Source: Monoplex corrugatus
Taxonomy: Eukaryota > Mollusca > Gastropoda > Littorinimorpha > Ranellidae
Assembly (NCBI GenBank): GCA_030674185.1
Contig: CM060308.1
Location: 30,009,504-30,073,503 of the forward strand
Direction: 5' to 3'
DNA length: 64,000 nt
Positions 11,153-58,758 of the stretch are shown here, piece after piece. The position numbers were made by a program, and so were the translations under genes. A model generated the notes under the pieces. The model did no database searches. It was not told where the DNA came from and saw only the letters and a program-made list of their open reading frames with translations. Each line of letters starts with the position of its first letter. Positions within the stretch are counted from its first letter, which is position 1.

Positions 11153-11404
11153 TCGTGGTGCGTGCGTGCGTGGGTGCGTGTGTCTGCTTCAGCGCTTAGA
11201 TTTGATTTTATCAAGATTTTGCGCTATATAAATATTGTAATTATTAATTATTATATTAACTATCATTTTGCTTGACAGTAATTCATGATTTTAAAGTGTG
11301 GAACATGCAGTGATATTAAGTTGCACTCCATGACAAAGAAGTTTTGGAGTCAACGTTTGCATAATTACGTCAGAACTTTAAACTGATTTGAATCAGGGAT
11401 AAAA

Positions 11405-11700
11405 GTGGCAGAATGGTTGAGACATTCACCAGCCAATAACCAAATTCAAGGTTCCAGGGTTTATTTCCTGCTGAGGCCTCGACTTTTCTCCTCAGTTCGA
11501 CCGGCAATTGAAGTGAACATCTACTGATCTAGTCCTTCAGAATGGGATGTCCTTGTGCCTTCTGGCCTGTGCATGCTAAAAGATCCCACACAACTGAAAA
11601 TCATGAAGAGCAGGGCATTCGCCCAAATGCCCTGGCATAAAAAATATTGGGCAGACAGATTTATTTCCCAGGTCCCTCCCCTTAGGTCCAATTAGCCTTC
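11405..11700 (+). mobile_element. tRNA-headed SINE-like element
   Basis: The segment starts with an A-box-like GTGGCAGAATGGTTGAGACA and has a degenerate B-box-like AAGGTTCCAGGGTTT about 45 bases on, the spacing of a pol III promoter. A non-tRNA body follows up to about 11700. The B-box is weak, so the SINE call is tentative. Confidence 0.45.
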
Positions 11701-11787
11701 TTGCAAAACAAGACAGAAGACAGAGTGAGTAAAACAGAAAGTGAGTAACAGAAAGAAGGGAAAAGGGAAGAGAAAAAAGAGTATGTT

Positions 11788-11868
11788 GAAAGAGAGAGAG
11801 AGAGAGAGGGAGAGTGTGTGTGTGTGTGTGTGTCACTGTGTGTGTGAGTGTGTGTGTGCGTGTATGTA

Positions 11869-11899
<31 letters not shown>

Positions 11900-12006
11900 A
11901 AGATCCTGAAGTGCATTTGATCCTAGTTATTTTCTGTTTAATAAGCCACCAAACTTACAGGAACCTTTGTAGTGTGTGTGTGTGCGTGTGCATGTGTGTG
12001 TGTGTG
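11788..12006. repeat. Compound (GA)n / (TG)n microsatellites
   Basis: A short (GA)n run (11788-11815) is followed by interrupted TG tracts to 11900 and again at 11970-12006. Confidence 0.95.
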
Positions 12007-13533
12007 AAGAATTTTCTTAGATGTATACACACACTGATTTGCCTACACTGTGCAGGCCAGGTGGTATGTCATTGTACAGTCTGCAAACTGCATATCTGGT
12101 GGGTTACTGGGTATGCATGCCGGATGTTTTCCTGTTTCCATAAGCCATGACTTTGACCTAAAAGGATCTTTAATCATCATGTGCATATTTTATGTTCTGT
12201 GTATGTATAGCCTACATGTGAAAGAGGTTTAGGCACTGGCAGATCTGCACACACTGACCTAGAAGACTGGAAAAATCTCCACTTTTTACCCACAAAGTTT
12301 GAAAACGGAAGTGTCTATGAGCAGACTGAAATCAGGACCTTCTAAATGGATATCCAATGTTTATCCACTTTACTGAAATCATGAAATCTAAAGCCTGCAT
12401 ATTTGATGTTCTGCAAGTGCAAGTGGGATCAGCCTTAGTCACTGGCAGTAAAACTGCACATGTGCTGACCTGGTACTAGTGGTAGATTCAGAATACATTC
12501 AGAATTCTTCACCCTCATGACCTGCAGGCACTGAGGCAGTACCTAACCTGGTTTGGACCCAAACTTTCTGACTGAAAGTTCGTATCAGTGCCAGTCGACA
12601 TAAGAAATCTATTCTATAGCAAGCTGAACAATAAAGACTAAAGCCAGTAAAGGTCAATTATTCATAACACTGTTGTTAACAGCCCGATATTTCATTTTCA
12701 ATTTGCATTATGATTATCTGATTACTGATCAGCCATACACACCCAGTGACCCATTCCTGGTTCCATTCTTCCTCTTCGATTCATCTTTTTTAGAATCTAT
12801 GTAACCCACTTCACGAAGGACGTGGTAATTAATAATTATCAAAAAGACTATCAGGCTACATGACACATCAGACTGGATGATCAGTATATGTTCAAATATA
12901 TAGAGATTAATTATACTTATACTAGTTATAGAGTCTATTACAGTAAATTGTAATTACTAGTACTGTAGTAGGCCTATTAGTATTACACATCCAATAGACT
13001 GAATAGTCTTTTTCTGAAAGATCCTTCAGGAAAACTTAAACTAAGTTAAAGCCTCTTCATGGTCGATAATGTATGACTGTTTACTTGCGAGCTGCACCTT
13101 CATGTACTATGACATAGCATGAGTATGACTATGACTATGATTATGATGTAGGCTCTTGTAAATAAAAATAGTTCCACTGTTCTGTACCAGTGCATCAATT
13201 AACAGTCTGCACTAATATTGTCACACGTTACAAAGCAAATTTGAAAAATGACATTTCGTACTAAAGTTAAATAGTGGAGGGTTCTTTACTGTACACGATG
13301 TATGCATCTTAAAAGTTTTGAAAAAGGAGGTAAATTTCTCATTCAACGTTACTTACTTTGAAATTTCCGCCATTTTGCAGCAGCTTCGTTTGACTGGCTT
13401 CGTCACACTTCGTAGCCTAGTTCCGAAAATTGCCGAAGATTGGCTGACCGGAAATGTATGGGATTTGTTCAACAGAGCAGACGAAATCGGGCGAATTGCC
13501 AAAGCCGGCAGCTTCATTTAGCCTACGTATTAC
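12007..13533. other. PRDX5 upstream region, nothing recognised
   Basis: No convincing exon or repeat. The last 150 bases contain more CpG than the flanks and lead into the PRDX5 promoter. Confidence 0.4.
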
Positions 13534-13541
13534 TATATAAG
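13534..13541 (+). promoter_or_regulatory. Candidate TATA box of PRDX5
   Basis: TATATAAG lies 72 bases upstream of the PRDX5 ATG. A start about 30 bases downstream, near 13562-13572 ('aacttcagcac'), would leave a 5' UTR of only about 35-45 bases. No transcript data back this. Confidence 0.5.
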
Positions 13542-13605
13542 GGCTTTGAAATTGTTTTCTAACTTCAGCACAGTCTGCCTGATCTGCATATTCAGCTGTC
13601 GAAAC

Positions 13606-26473
<12,868 letters not shown>

Positions 26474-26772
26474 AGAACACAGAAAATTATATTTTCTATG
26501 TGTTCATGCCTGAACTTTTATGTTCTTGTCCAAAGTGAACTAACTCAGTAAAATCTTGTCATTATATCCCAGTTATCTTCATAATCAGGTGCAAGAAGCA
26601 ATATTACCCTTTATTTTAAACATGTCTGAATTTTTATGTTCTTGTCCAAAGTGAACTAACTCAGTAAAATCTTGTCATTATAACCCAGTTGTCTTCATAA
26701 TCAGGTGCAAGCAGCAGTATTACCCTTTATTTTACACACGTTTCTTTTTTATGGGAGCACGTCTGAAATAAA
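26474..26772 (+). other. PRDX5: PRDX5 3' UTR with 116-bp tandem duplication
   Basis: A duplicated block starts at 26511 and 26627 (period 116, span about 26507-26740). The copies differ at only a few positions. An AATAAA at 26767-26772 just beyond the duplication is the first good poly(A) signal; other AATAAA words occur near 27101 and 28231. Confidence 0.7.
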
Positions 26773-28446
26773 AATATGTTTGAGTGTACTGAAATGGAAA
26801 GTTGCCAATGACAGTTGCTTTTTAGAATGTAGAATTATGGGAAAATGTTGGTAATTTTGTTCAAGTTAACGTGGAAAAGTTGATGATGATGATGATAGAA
26901 TTACAGTAGAATGTTGAATTTTTGCTCAGTGAATTTTCCAGATTCAGATTGGTTGCATGCTTTTTGGTGGTACATTTTTTGTTGTTGTATTCCTTGATTC
27001 AGTGGTTGTGTGCATTACAGTATTTCTCGTTTTGTTCCAGCCACCCTTGAGTCCCTAATCTTGCCATTTAGCTTGTTACAATCACCTGTATTGCATGACG
27101 GAATAAAGTATATGGATGCTGTCTCTGCTTCTGAAAATCAACCTGTTGATAAAAGGAAAACTGTGAACAAACTGTCCATGTTCAGTTATTTATTGTTTAT
27201 TATTTATTTCATTCTTTACGTTTTTTCTGTATCTAATGTTTCAGAATAAGAATTGTCCATTTTGGGAAGGGTTAAACTACTTTACAGCCACTTTGGCATA
27301 ATATTAAGGCTTGAAAACGAGTTTTTTTCCCCCTCCATTTTGATGAGACTGCATCACACTAGAGATGGTGCAAGATAAACACATTTAACAGCATTGTGTA
27401 TGATAATGGCTTTTATTGCATGCACATCAAGGTTTTGCTGTTCTAGTCCACTTTTTTCTTGGTTAAACCTGTTAAAAAGCATTAACTTCTAAGTTTTATA
27501 AAACATAAGTGGCCAGTTTGTGATATTGGAAAAAAAAAATCCATGAAAGACATAGGATGGAATACATAACTGACAAGTGGTAGCTAAGTGGTGGTGAATG
27601 CTTTGTATTTTGATTCAGGATTTTGACATATTCAAGTGAAAGATGTTTGTTATGTGTGGATATTTTATTGCAACACAGTTCTCGTTTAATACTGATAATG
27701 ACTACTTGTAAAGGGCTTCATCTCATGAGCCCTAAGCATTTCACAAAAACATGACAGACAGAGGCAGACACACTGAAGCATGCTGACTCAATCATTTTGA
27801 TGAAAACAGATGAATGATGATAATACAGTATTACAGTAGCAATACGAAATCAATTGAAATATCCGCTTACATGTATCAGTCATTTTCTCAGTCAAAAAAA
27901 GTTGTGTATATTACATACATTAAACAGCAATCTCAATATTTATACAATACTCTTTTTATGAATTAAATTAGTTCAGCATTTATACAATTTTTGTATTACT
28001 ATCTTTTTGTCTTTCTCTAGCTGTTTTTTTCTATTTATGTTACAGTTTTATGTGTTCCCTATGTCTGCTGCATTTTATCATTAATTTTACAGTCAAGAGA
28101 TTGTATTAAGTGTTTTCATGTTACTAAATGCAGGCGTATTTTACTGCATGGAGTTATATATACATTTTCCTTTAATCTGGTAAAAGGTTTGTACCTGGGA
28201 ATCTGGTTTTAATTATAAATGCAAATTTGCAATAACGGAATAAAAATGCTATCTAAAACTGTGAAATCGCTGATGTGTATATTTGTAAGCATGAAACATA
28301 CTATTGGAGGGTTGTAAGTTGGCGTCTTTTTTTTTTTTTTTAAAGCCTATTTAGAATGCCAACAATAGTATAAGATGGTTCTTGTACAAATATTATTTCT
28401 TTTTTGTCACAACATACTGTGTGAGTTGCATTACTCAAAGCTGCAC
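26773..28446. other. Intergenic, no gene recognised
   Basis: AT-rich sequence downstream of PRDX5 with extra AATAAA words. It could include an extended 3' UTR but I see no direct sign. Confidence 0.4.
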
Positions 28447-29450
28447 AGTTCCAAGTCCCCCTGGCCATCGGCTTTGTTGACTTTTCCAAGGCCTTTGACA
28501 GCATCCACAGACCATCACTTTGGAAGATCATGCGAGCATGTGGCATTCCATCAAAAGTAGTAACAGCCATAGATAACACTTGTAGCAATGCAAGATGCTG
28601 TGTTAGGACTGAAGATAGTCCGAGTGACTGGTCTGAAGTGCTGACGGGAGTTCGATAGGTCTGCATCTTGTCACCATTCTTTCTGCACTGGCCATAACTG
28701 GATGCTGAAAAAGACTGTGGAAGGGAAAGTCATCCAGTGGCATAATGGGTAAACACCTGTCCGACTTGGGACTTCGCAGATGACATCACCACGTTAACTT
28801 GTGATGCTCAAGACCTCCAGTCGCTTATCTGTGATAACAGCAAATATGAGGACAGCATTGTACTTATCACTGGTGCCAAGAGAACACCCATCACCATCAT
28901 GAGTATTCATTGAATACAGTGAAGTGGAGGTCGTCGAAGGATTTTACATATCTGGGCAATTCAATCAACAATCAGGTGATATGACTTACGAGTGTACTGT
29001 CACATGGGCAAAGCAATGACAGCATGCAACATATCGTAAAAAATCTGCAACAGCAAGAAAATCTCGGGCACATGAAAATTTGGTTCTATAACTCCAGTAT
29101 TCTGTAAACTTTGCTGGGCAGCTGTGAAACTTAGCACCTGAAGACAAGACAGAAGAAGCAGCTCATTCTGTAAACTTTGCTGGGCAGCTGTGAAACTTAG
29201 CACCTGAAGAGAAGACAAGACAGAAGAAGCAGCTCAACTCTTTTGACCTAAAATGCCTGTGCAAGATCTTGGGCCTCAAATGGAACAACATTGTGACAAA
29301 CAATGAAGTGAAGTCAATAAGCAAACAGATCCCAGTTACCAACATCATCTCCAAGCGTTGACTGAGCCTTACTGTTAGATTGCTGTCTTATAGACCTTCC
29401 AGTCACATCCTGAACTGGAACCCAGAAGGACTCCAACAAGTGTGACTGCC
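28447..29450 (+). pseudogene. Degraded non-LTR reverse transcriptase
   Basis: Coding remnants in several frames include IGFVDFSKAFDSIHRPSLWK (first RT Asp block), WSEVLTGVR, a DFADDITTL box near 28770 and a C-terminal FDLKCLCKILGLKW with NWNPEGLQ. These follow the order of a LINE RT and its C-terminal region. Stops, frameshifts and deletions are frequent. The family differs from both the RTE and the L2-like copies in this window. A 66-bp tandem duplication lies at 29099-29238. Confidence 0.7.
29099..29238. repeat. 66-bp tandem duplication
   Basis: 'attctgtaaactttgctggg' occurs at 29099 and 29165; the copies are nearly identical. Confidence 0.95.
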
Positions 29451-29655
29451 TGCGTTCAAGCGAGCAGGAACCAGAAAAACACGAAAATAGAATCAGACTA
29501 ATATAACCAGACAAGACAGGCACAAATTTTCAGCTTACTGGCCTTTGTCAAGTGTAAACATTATATAAGATCACAAACGAACCAACACCAAATATAAAAA
29601 TTTGGAGAAAAAGACTGAAACTTCCCTGCTGCTTTGTCCAGTAGGAGAAAAGGAC
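29447..29655 (+). mobile_element. Retroposon family B copy
   Basis: It shares 'ctgcgttcaag', 'accagaaaaacacgaaaa', 'gacaggcacaaattttcagc', 'gtcaagtgtaaac' and 'ctgctgctttgtccagtagg' with 59430-59635. Related pieces occur inverted at 50055-50170 and 61215-61375. No coding capacity. Confidence 0.65.
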
Positions 29656-29824
29656 TTGAGTTAACAAAGCATTTGTAACAGTTATAAAGAAGAGCTTTGG
29701 TTGGGTTCTATGGAACATTTGAAGCTAAACAGAATTTGAAGTTACCTGATCTTTTAAGTTAAGAGGTTTTCCATGTACTGTGAACATCTTTCAGTAATCC
29801 TTCATCACACATCTGCTCAATTTT

Positions 29825-29905
29825 GCTGTCTGGCACAATGGACTGACGGACAAGCCATGGGTTCGAACCTCCAACGGTAAAAAAAAAATGTGGGTTTTTT
29901 TTTTG
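29825..29905 (+). mobile_element. tRNA-headed SINE fragment
   Basis: TGGCACAATGGACTG (A-box-like) and GGGTTCGAACCTCC (B-box) are correctly spaced and followed by 'tgtgggttttttttttgac'. A related copy lies inverted at 37990-38110. Confidence 0.6.
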
Positions 29906-29929
29906 ACCCAACAGGCTCCTTCCCAGTTA

Positions 29930-30630
29930 GGGTACGTTCATGCTGCCACTCACGACAGTTGTGCGGACGGACAAAAATCGTGCGGGTGGGGAAAACTCCT
30001 CTTTATTTTTACTTGCTGAGCGAAGATGTTCATACTGCCACAGACATGTACGCACGACCACGCCTGCAAAAAAAGTCGTGCATATTTGCCACATTTCTTT
30101 CGTGCGTGTGGACAGACAGAAATCGTGAGCCGACTTCTTTCTTATCACTGGCCGTCCTCTGCGCGTTCATACTGAAACGCTTCTGTATGTGTGTGCGGAT
30201 CAAGAGACTGTACTGTACTTAAATTTTCAGTCATTTTTAACACAAGATGGAAGACAAGAAACTGATTTCCGAAGTCAGGAATCGACCTTTCCTTTCGAAC
30301 ATTCATGGATATTTCACAAATTTCTGTTTATCTGACAGTAGTTCAGGCAATTAAATGATAATACTCTCCATGGCCTTTCGTGATCTGTTAATTGGGTGCA
30401 CAGAAAAACGGCGAGTTGTTCGATGCTTCATGTTTCTTCTCTTCCACCACCACAACAAAATCAGTTTCTGTCGCCCCATCAGTGCCATGTTTACCAGAAA
30501 ATAAGCAGCGCTAGCCTCCCTTCTTCATCAAGGACAGAGAGCGTGCTGATAAGCATGAACACCTTTTCTCACGCGTATACGTTTTTTTTCCGTCTGCACT
30601 ACAGTCGTGAGTGCCAGTATGAACGTAGCC
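29930..30630. mobile_element. Harbinger-type MITE with TTA target duplications
   Basis: The ends are inverted repeats of about 45 bases: GGGTACGTTCATGCTGCCAC at the left and GGCTACGTTCATACTGGCAC reading in from the right, both running on into ACTCACGAC. TTA occurs directly outside both ends (29927-29929 and 30631-30633). Internal copies of the end word ('gttcatactg') lie near 30029 and 30165. The 701-base body has no recognisable transposase. A TTA duplication is the mark of the PIF/Harbinger superfamily. Confidence 0.75.
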
Positions 30631-30633
30631 TTA

Positions 30634-33600
30634 AGCATGCTAAGGTTTTGTTGGGAAAACTGGGACCACACTGTCAGGTCTACTCCGCTTCACAGACACA
30701 AAATTGAGGGTACTGCTCAAATTTCCTGAGCATTATTGTGGGTGTTTATATCCCTCAGGCCTTGTTGACGCTGGGATAGATTGTGAAAGATTGTGTAGAG
30801 CGCAGCTCCATTGGGCAGTCTCAAAATGAAGTGAAACCTTGTAGCATTATTGTCGAGTGACATAGCAACAGTCTGAAAAGGTTGTCCCAGACAGTGTGAC
30901 CCTTCAAGCGATTTGTTCCAGTTATCTGCTGCTTCCCTGTCTGGAAGACAGTCCAAGTCAGGGTCTTTGGGGGATGTAGTGTGGTGTCCTTACCAGCACA
31001 GTCTGGCTACGAGACAAGAGCAATTACTGTTGCTAGTAGGGGAAATATTAGGCAGTTTCTGTAGGAAAATGGATCAGATTAGGCACTGAACTCCATCGAA
31101 GTGACCCGATACAGTGCAGTCTCCTCTTGTAGATGGGCCCGTTACAGCTCGCCATCACTGATTCCTGCAGACTTCCTGGCATTGGTGCTTTTATGTGGTT
31201 GGCAGTAGTCTAGTAGAAAAGCCAAGATGTGCAGCATGAAATATATGCCACCAAAGCAGTATGGGAAATGTAGCAACAAAAGAAGGGAAAGAAAAAGTGA
31301 CAGAATCTGAAGCAATACAAAAACACACCAGAGATACAGACAGAGAGGGGTGATGGATGAAAAAAGAAACATCAAAAGCAACACAATACCTAGACCACAC
31401 ACACAATTTTGTTGTCAAAACATACAAAATTACCTTTTCTCAAGTAAACTGTATTATGCATTTCATTCACTAAAATCATCAGGAAAACTTTTATTTTTTC
31501 AAGATTACATTCATGTCAGTTTTCCAAACAAAAATTTATTACATGAGTGTTTTAATTATCCACACCACCACAGAATGAATCTTGACTTTCAGGATGGGTA
31601 TTCCATACAGAATGCGTATTAATGCATGTGCTGAGAGAAAGTGGTGGGGGTGTTGTGTGAAAAAAAAACTTTTTCCCAGTCATTTGAGACTGTTTAACTG
31701 GCAACCTTTTACATAGACAGAGCTCAGATTTTATTTATCTTTATATGATTTTTTTTTAAGTATACTCTAACAAGGATCCAATATTATTTTTTTAAGTGTA
31801 CTCTAACAAGGATCCAACAAAATCATGCATAACGTAATTGATGAATATAGTTGGACAAAACACATACAAGAATGGCACAAATTTTACTTATCACTTTTTA
31901 ATCTGAATTACACAGGGCACTGCGTGAAGGAACATTTTCTTTGCTGTAAACTCTTTTCATTACATTGTGCATTTTTTCGGAAATGACAAAATAAGCCACC
32001 GTTTTGTGAACAATGACTGTAACTGGCATCGATTCTCCCCCCCCCCCCCCCCCCCCAACTCCATCATACCAAATTTACTCAATATTCCACCTTTGTGTTC
32101 TTTTGAATTCCACAATGTCTACACTGTTTCATAGTATCATGTGGATCAATGTAATGGTCACCAAAGTTGTACAGATCGATGAAAGAATCACCAATGCCCA
32201 AATAATATTAGAAAACTTCGCCCAGCACAATGTAGTCATGAATAAAATATTCAGGAGACAACTTACTAAGCAGCCATAATGAAAGTGCTAGGTTGCTGAC
32301 TTGTTATTATACACACACACACACATGTGCATGTGTGTGTGAAATACATGGCAGTGTAAGAAAAAATATAAGCTTTCATATAAAAGACCATGTAGTTTTC
32401 AGCCTGTTAGCTACAATTTGATTTTTTCACTTTTCTCTGAACATATATCTGAAAACATGTATGGCAGGTCAGCAACCCAACATATTGCTTATGGAAGCTG
32501 AAAACAACAAAACCCCCCCCCCCAAAAAAAAAGCTGATAACTTCATAGTTAAAACTGGATTTCACATAACTACAAGGTAACCATTGTTAAATCAGAGCAC
32601 AACTAAAACAAGATCCAATATGCGTAGCATTGTTTCACCAGTGCAAGATAAATGTGAGATTTTCTATAATAAGAATCAAAAGTTGCTTATTCAATTTGAG
32701 ACCACAACTGTTACGCTAAAATCAGATCCTTTGGAACCATTATTTATGTTTTAAGCCCAGCCAACTACACAGAGCCATATCAGGGCTAAAAGAAATATCT
32801 GAGACATCACCAAAATAAATGACATTTCTAATATACACTTTAATAAGAAATGTTTGCTCCTTTGACTTGAAACCCACGGATTCTGAATATGAATTTGGAT
32901 CCCTTGAATAAAAAGAAAAGTAAGCGGTTTTAGTCCTCTTACCAAAGTAATATTTTTCAACTGTATAACCAATCTCCCTTTTCTGGCATCATCCTGCATT
33001 GTTTGCTTAATTAACTATAAACATTCAACAAAATTACAAAAGTTGTAGCAACACGCAGTTTAAAATAGCATTCAGCATGTGTATGAACTATACAATTAGT
33101 CAAGATCATGGAGTTAACTATAATGTTAGCATGGTTTGGACAATGACTGACTGCAGAAAGATTCTAATCATATGAGCACACGCACTCGCACACAAATTCA
33201 CATGAAACAGTTCAGTTATTTCAACAGTAATATTACTATTATGTTAATAATTCTATAAAATATAGGCCTACCTAGCTGAAATATCTCATCAGATCTGAAA
33301 TATTAATAGAAAATATGGCACAAACTGTCAGCATAAAGTCTAGTTTTAGAAGAATCACAAGGTACACTGACAAAGCAAACAGACCAATCAAACTACAATG
33401 ATCCATCTACATGCATGATGGTCAAAACCATGTATATATATTTGTGCGGGTCACCTCAACTAAAAACTTTGTAAAAATTATATTTCCCGAGTAATATTTA
33501 AATACAAAAAAATGTAAACAGAGATTATCGAACCTCCCTTTTCAGAAAACTTGTGTACTTTCAAAGAAAACATGCCTCCAATCTGTTCAAAACATGAAGC

Positions 33601-36287
33601 CTTATCAAAGTTTACATGTTAGGGGTTTCTCCTTAGCAACATATCTGACCAAATCTAGTTAAAATACACCCATGAGCACACAATAAATCATATATTGTCA
33701 CATTTTTGAGTGGATCCCTTACTACTTCATGTCTTGCAAAAAAGACCTCTGAATATTTTATATATTAATTTAAATTTTTAATTGCTGTCACCCTTACATG
33801 CCTTTTCCAATGGAAACAATTTCTCACCAGGCACAGAACTGATGACTAGTGCAATGAGGTTGCAAACTTATCTCACACCACCTTATTTTTTCTTTCAGTG
33901 TCCTTTTTTTCTCCTGAATATCAATATTTAAACCTTCCCTTGGATACCAATCAATGGATCTTTATCAAAATGAGGCCACTTAACATTCAGCATATACTGG
34001 AGTTTTCAACTGTAAAAGTTTCATCGATCAATTTTTTTTATCACTATTACACAAACTGTGTAAAACACAGTGTTTATATCCAGACAGGTACCCAATAAAT
34101 AACAATAAAGCAAGCAAACAGACTATACATAGAATACAACAACAAATAAATCAATTCAAAAAAAAAAAAAAGAAAAAAAGCAAACCAGGTTAGATTAATC
34201 ACAGAGAACTAAGATTCAGTATCAACAGAGGAGTCCAATAAAATGCTAATGTAATGCTCAATAAAAATATTTTACATAATATTAAAATACAAAAAAACAA
34301 ACAAAAATAAAAGCAACAAAACCCAAAACAAAAGTTGAAAAAAGCTATTGAACTGAAGCAAACTATTACTATAGTGAAAAAAGAAAACAAACAAACAAAA
34401 ACTGCAGGGGTGTATTTTGCCTAATAACAGAATAGTGGGAGTGTTATTTTCCTGGGAAGAATACACTCTTTTCTAGGGGGGGAACCCACACCTGGGAAAT
34501 TTACATCCCCTCCTTCTGGAAAAAAATGACTTACCAAGCCCATCCCTCTTTTCTTTAATAAAAGCAAGCATGCATGAAATGAGATTTAAAAGAAAAGAAA
34601 AAAAAAACCATTTCTGAAGATTTCAACTTCATAATCAACACTGCTTGGAGCTACCACAAGCTTTCACTATTTCAACCTCCTCATCAGATCTTCATGAGAT
34701 GGAATAAGTCATATCTTGTTGCACCAAATTACGGTGGCTCCTTGAAAAAAAACAAACCACCAAATCTTTCAATGGCTAAGTCAAGAAACAATCTTTGTGC
34801 AATGATTATCATAATCATTTTCTCTTGGGAGTGAAAATATAATAAGTTTCATATAATATATCAATCATTCAATCAGTCAAATGTTAAAAGATCTTGGCTA
34901 TGACCTCCCTGGTGCTTGGATGCATAGCATTATAAATCTATGTACACAGGCTTGCGAATGAATAAGTAAGAAAAAGTGCAGTCTATTTTCCAAGCCAAAA
35001 TTAAGCATAAAATGACAAAATATACCAGAAAAGGGAAGTGGTTAGTATGGCTAGACTATCCTGTTTATTTTCTACGGTCACTCTCAAACAAATACACAAG
35101 CCTCACACACAACACCATAACTCGCACATGAGCCAATATACAGCAACAATCATCAGTTCACTGTCTCCTCAATTATGTATCACAAGAATGCTTGTTGATT
35201 TGACAATATCCAGAAAAGAAAAAGGAGAAAAAAAAAGCCACAGGCACACTACCCATTTCATGGCCATCCAACCATCAGAAAAGCACATTTTCATGCACTC
35301 GCAACAGACTATGAAAGAGGGGAACGTAATCCCTGACAGCTGTTATTCCATAATGCCACTACATCCACCTCCACTTTTTCAACATCCAATTTGCAACAGA
35401 AGAAACACACACATACACCTATCTTTTAACTTATTCAATTTTCATAACAATTTTCTGGTTACTGTGTAAACATTTATTGGTTGAATTACTGAAAATCCAT
35501 GACAAACTTTTTCCAGTGAATTAAGAAAAATCCTTCACCTATGACATTCCAAATACGTTTCAATGCCTTTTTTGTCTAATAAAAAAAAATTAAGGGTCTG
35601 TATATTTTTTAAGAAACCTTTTGTTTCTGTCAAATGCAGATTTTGTTTCTGTTAGCAGCAATCTATTCTACATCCATCCAATTCCACAAAAATAAAAATG
35701 CACTTTCCACAGTACTTGGCCTTCATATCAATGAAAGAAAGACACAACTCTCACTTCAACAAAAAACAAGAAAAGTCACTTTTGAAAAGTCAGGATATCA
35801 TACACAGACCAATCCCCATGTCATAAACTCCCCTACACATAGGCACAAATAAGACTCATGAGCAATGAGAATTTACACCACCGGAAGAACTGGAGTGGTT
35901 AACCTCAAATCATAGCTAATTCTTAAAAATATATTCGAAACCATCATCATTATCACCGTCCACAAGAAAATAAGCAACTATTCTACGGTCTCAAAATAAA
36001 ATATGTGAACGTAAGTAACCAACCTATGCTTACACAGCCATCAATACATCTGCATTGTGTATGCATTAATGTAAAGTAAAAAATACAAGACAGAAATTTG
36101 TTTCAAATATGAGAAAGGTAAAAAGAAGGCTACAGACGGTAAAAAGAAATAAACTATGGACTTGTGCTAGAACACAAAATATAAACAATCAAACAGCATT
36201 CCAGGAACCAAAAAACATGATCTTCCCACACACACTGAGCTATCAAAAGATCCACGTCATCAAGCATTCTTCACCATTTATACACAA
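30634..36287. other. Intergenic between the two convergent genes
   Basis: No gene recognised. It holds a moderately GC segment at 30700-31140 without clear motifs, a 36-bp tandem duplication (31750-31820), a poly-C run (32037-32056), a short family A fragment near 32750 and AT-rich sequence beyond. The low-coordinate end of the AMPK beta 3' UTR probably lies near 36290. Confidence 0.45.
32037..32056. repeat. Poly-C run
   Basis: About 19 consecutive C. Confidence 0.97.
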
Positions 36288-36847
36288 TTCTTTATTATCC
36301 AAGATGTGTTTTATTCAATAAGGAAACAAATAGCAATATTAATAAATAAATCACTTAATGATCAATATAACGGATAAATCTAAAGAAACAAAAATCCATT
36401 GACAAATAAACCACAGATAGATAAAAATCCAAGATGCGTTCATTCAATTAAAAAAAAAGAAGTAATATTGATAAATATATTAATATAGCAAACAGATCAA
36501 CGGATAAATTTAAACAAACAAACAAAAAAGTCCATTTACAAACCAACCACATCGACAGACAAATATGTACATACAAATAAAATTGCAAAAAATCACACAC
36601 TCTAAAGACTTTCATACTGAAATAATTCCTTTTTTGTATTTTCATGTAGTAAAATGCCATATTTTCAGGAAATCACTCTTACATTCACACATATATTTTA
36701 TCTTTTCATAGAGCCACTCTTTTGCACACATTAAAAATACAAAACCAAAAAACAGAGGCCATGCCCAACACTCCACCCCACCTTCCCCCCTCAACATACA
36801 CACTTGCACACTGTCCAGAAATGTGAGAAGCTAGAACACAGTTGGCG
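36288..36847 (-). other. PRKAB: Candidate 3' UTR of the AMPK beta gene
   Basis: On the minus strand AATAAA occurs at 36310-36315 and 36291-36296, about 535-555 bases past the stop. These are the first canonical poly(A) signals I noticed. No transcript evidence is available. Confidence 0.4.

Positions 36848-58758
<21,911 letters not shown>

Larger units (their letters stand above)
9846..11260 (+). mobile_element. L2-like LINE, 5'-truncated copy 1
   Basis: This is the 3' part of a LINE. It starts abruptly in the middle of the reverse transcriptase (LHHTFGIS) and ends in a GCGCTATATAAATATTGTAA-type tail. The 3' UTR contains a C-run (10930-10942) and a (TG)n tract (11075-11152). It is nearly identical to the inverted copy at 17558-19440. 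The tail and C-terminal protein style fit the L2/CR1 group. Confidence 0.8.

Noticed and set aside
13318..13521. Open frame just upstream of PRDX5 as a possible leader or upstream exon
   Set aside because: It begins at a non-ATG codon, is in a different frame from the PRDX5 start and has no recognisable motif; the TATA box lies downstream of it.
13546..13605. N-terminal extension of PRDX5 (LKLFSNFSTVCLICIFSCRN)
   Set aside because: The frame is open but has no ATG between the TAG at 13519 and the ATG at 13606, so it is 5' UTR unless joined to an unseen exon.
30717..30956. Minus-strand frame with WNKSLEGSHCLGQPFQ
   Set aside because: No ATG, no recognised domain and no neighbouring exon; may be an old repeat.
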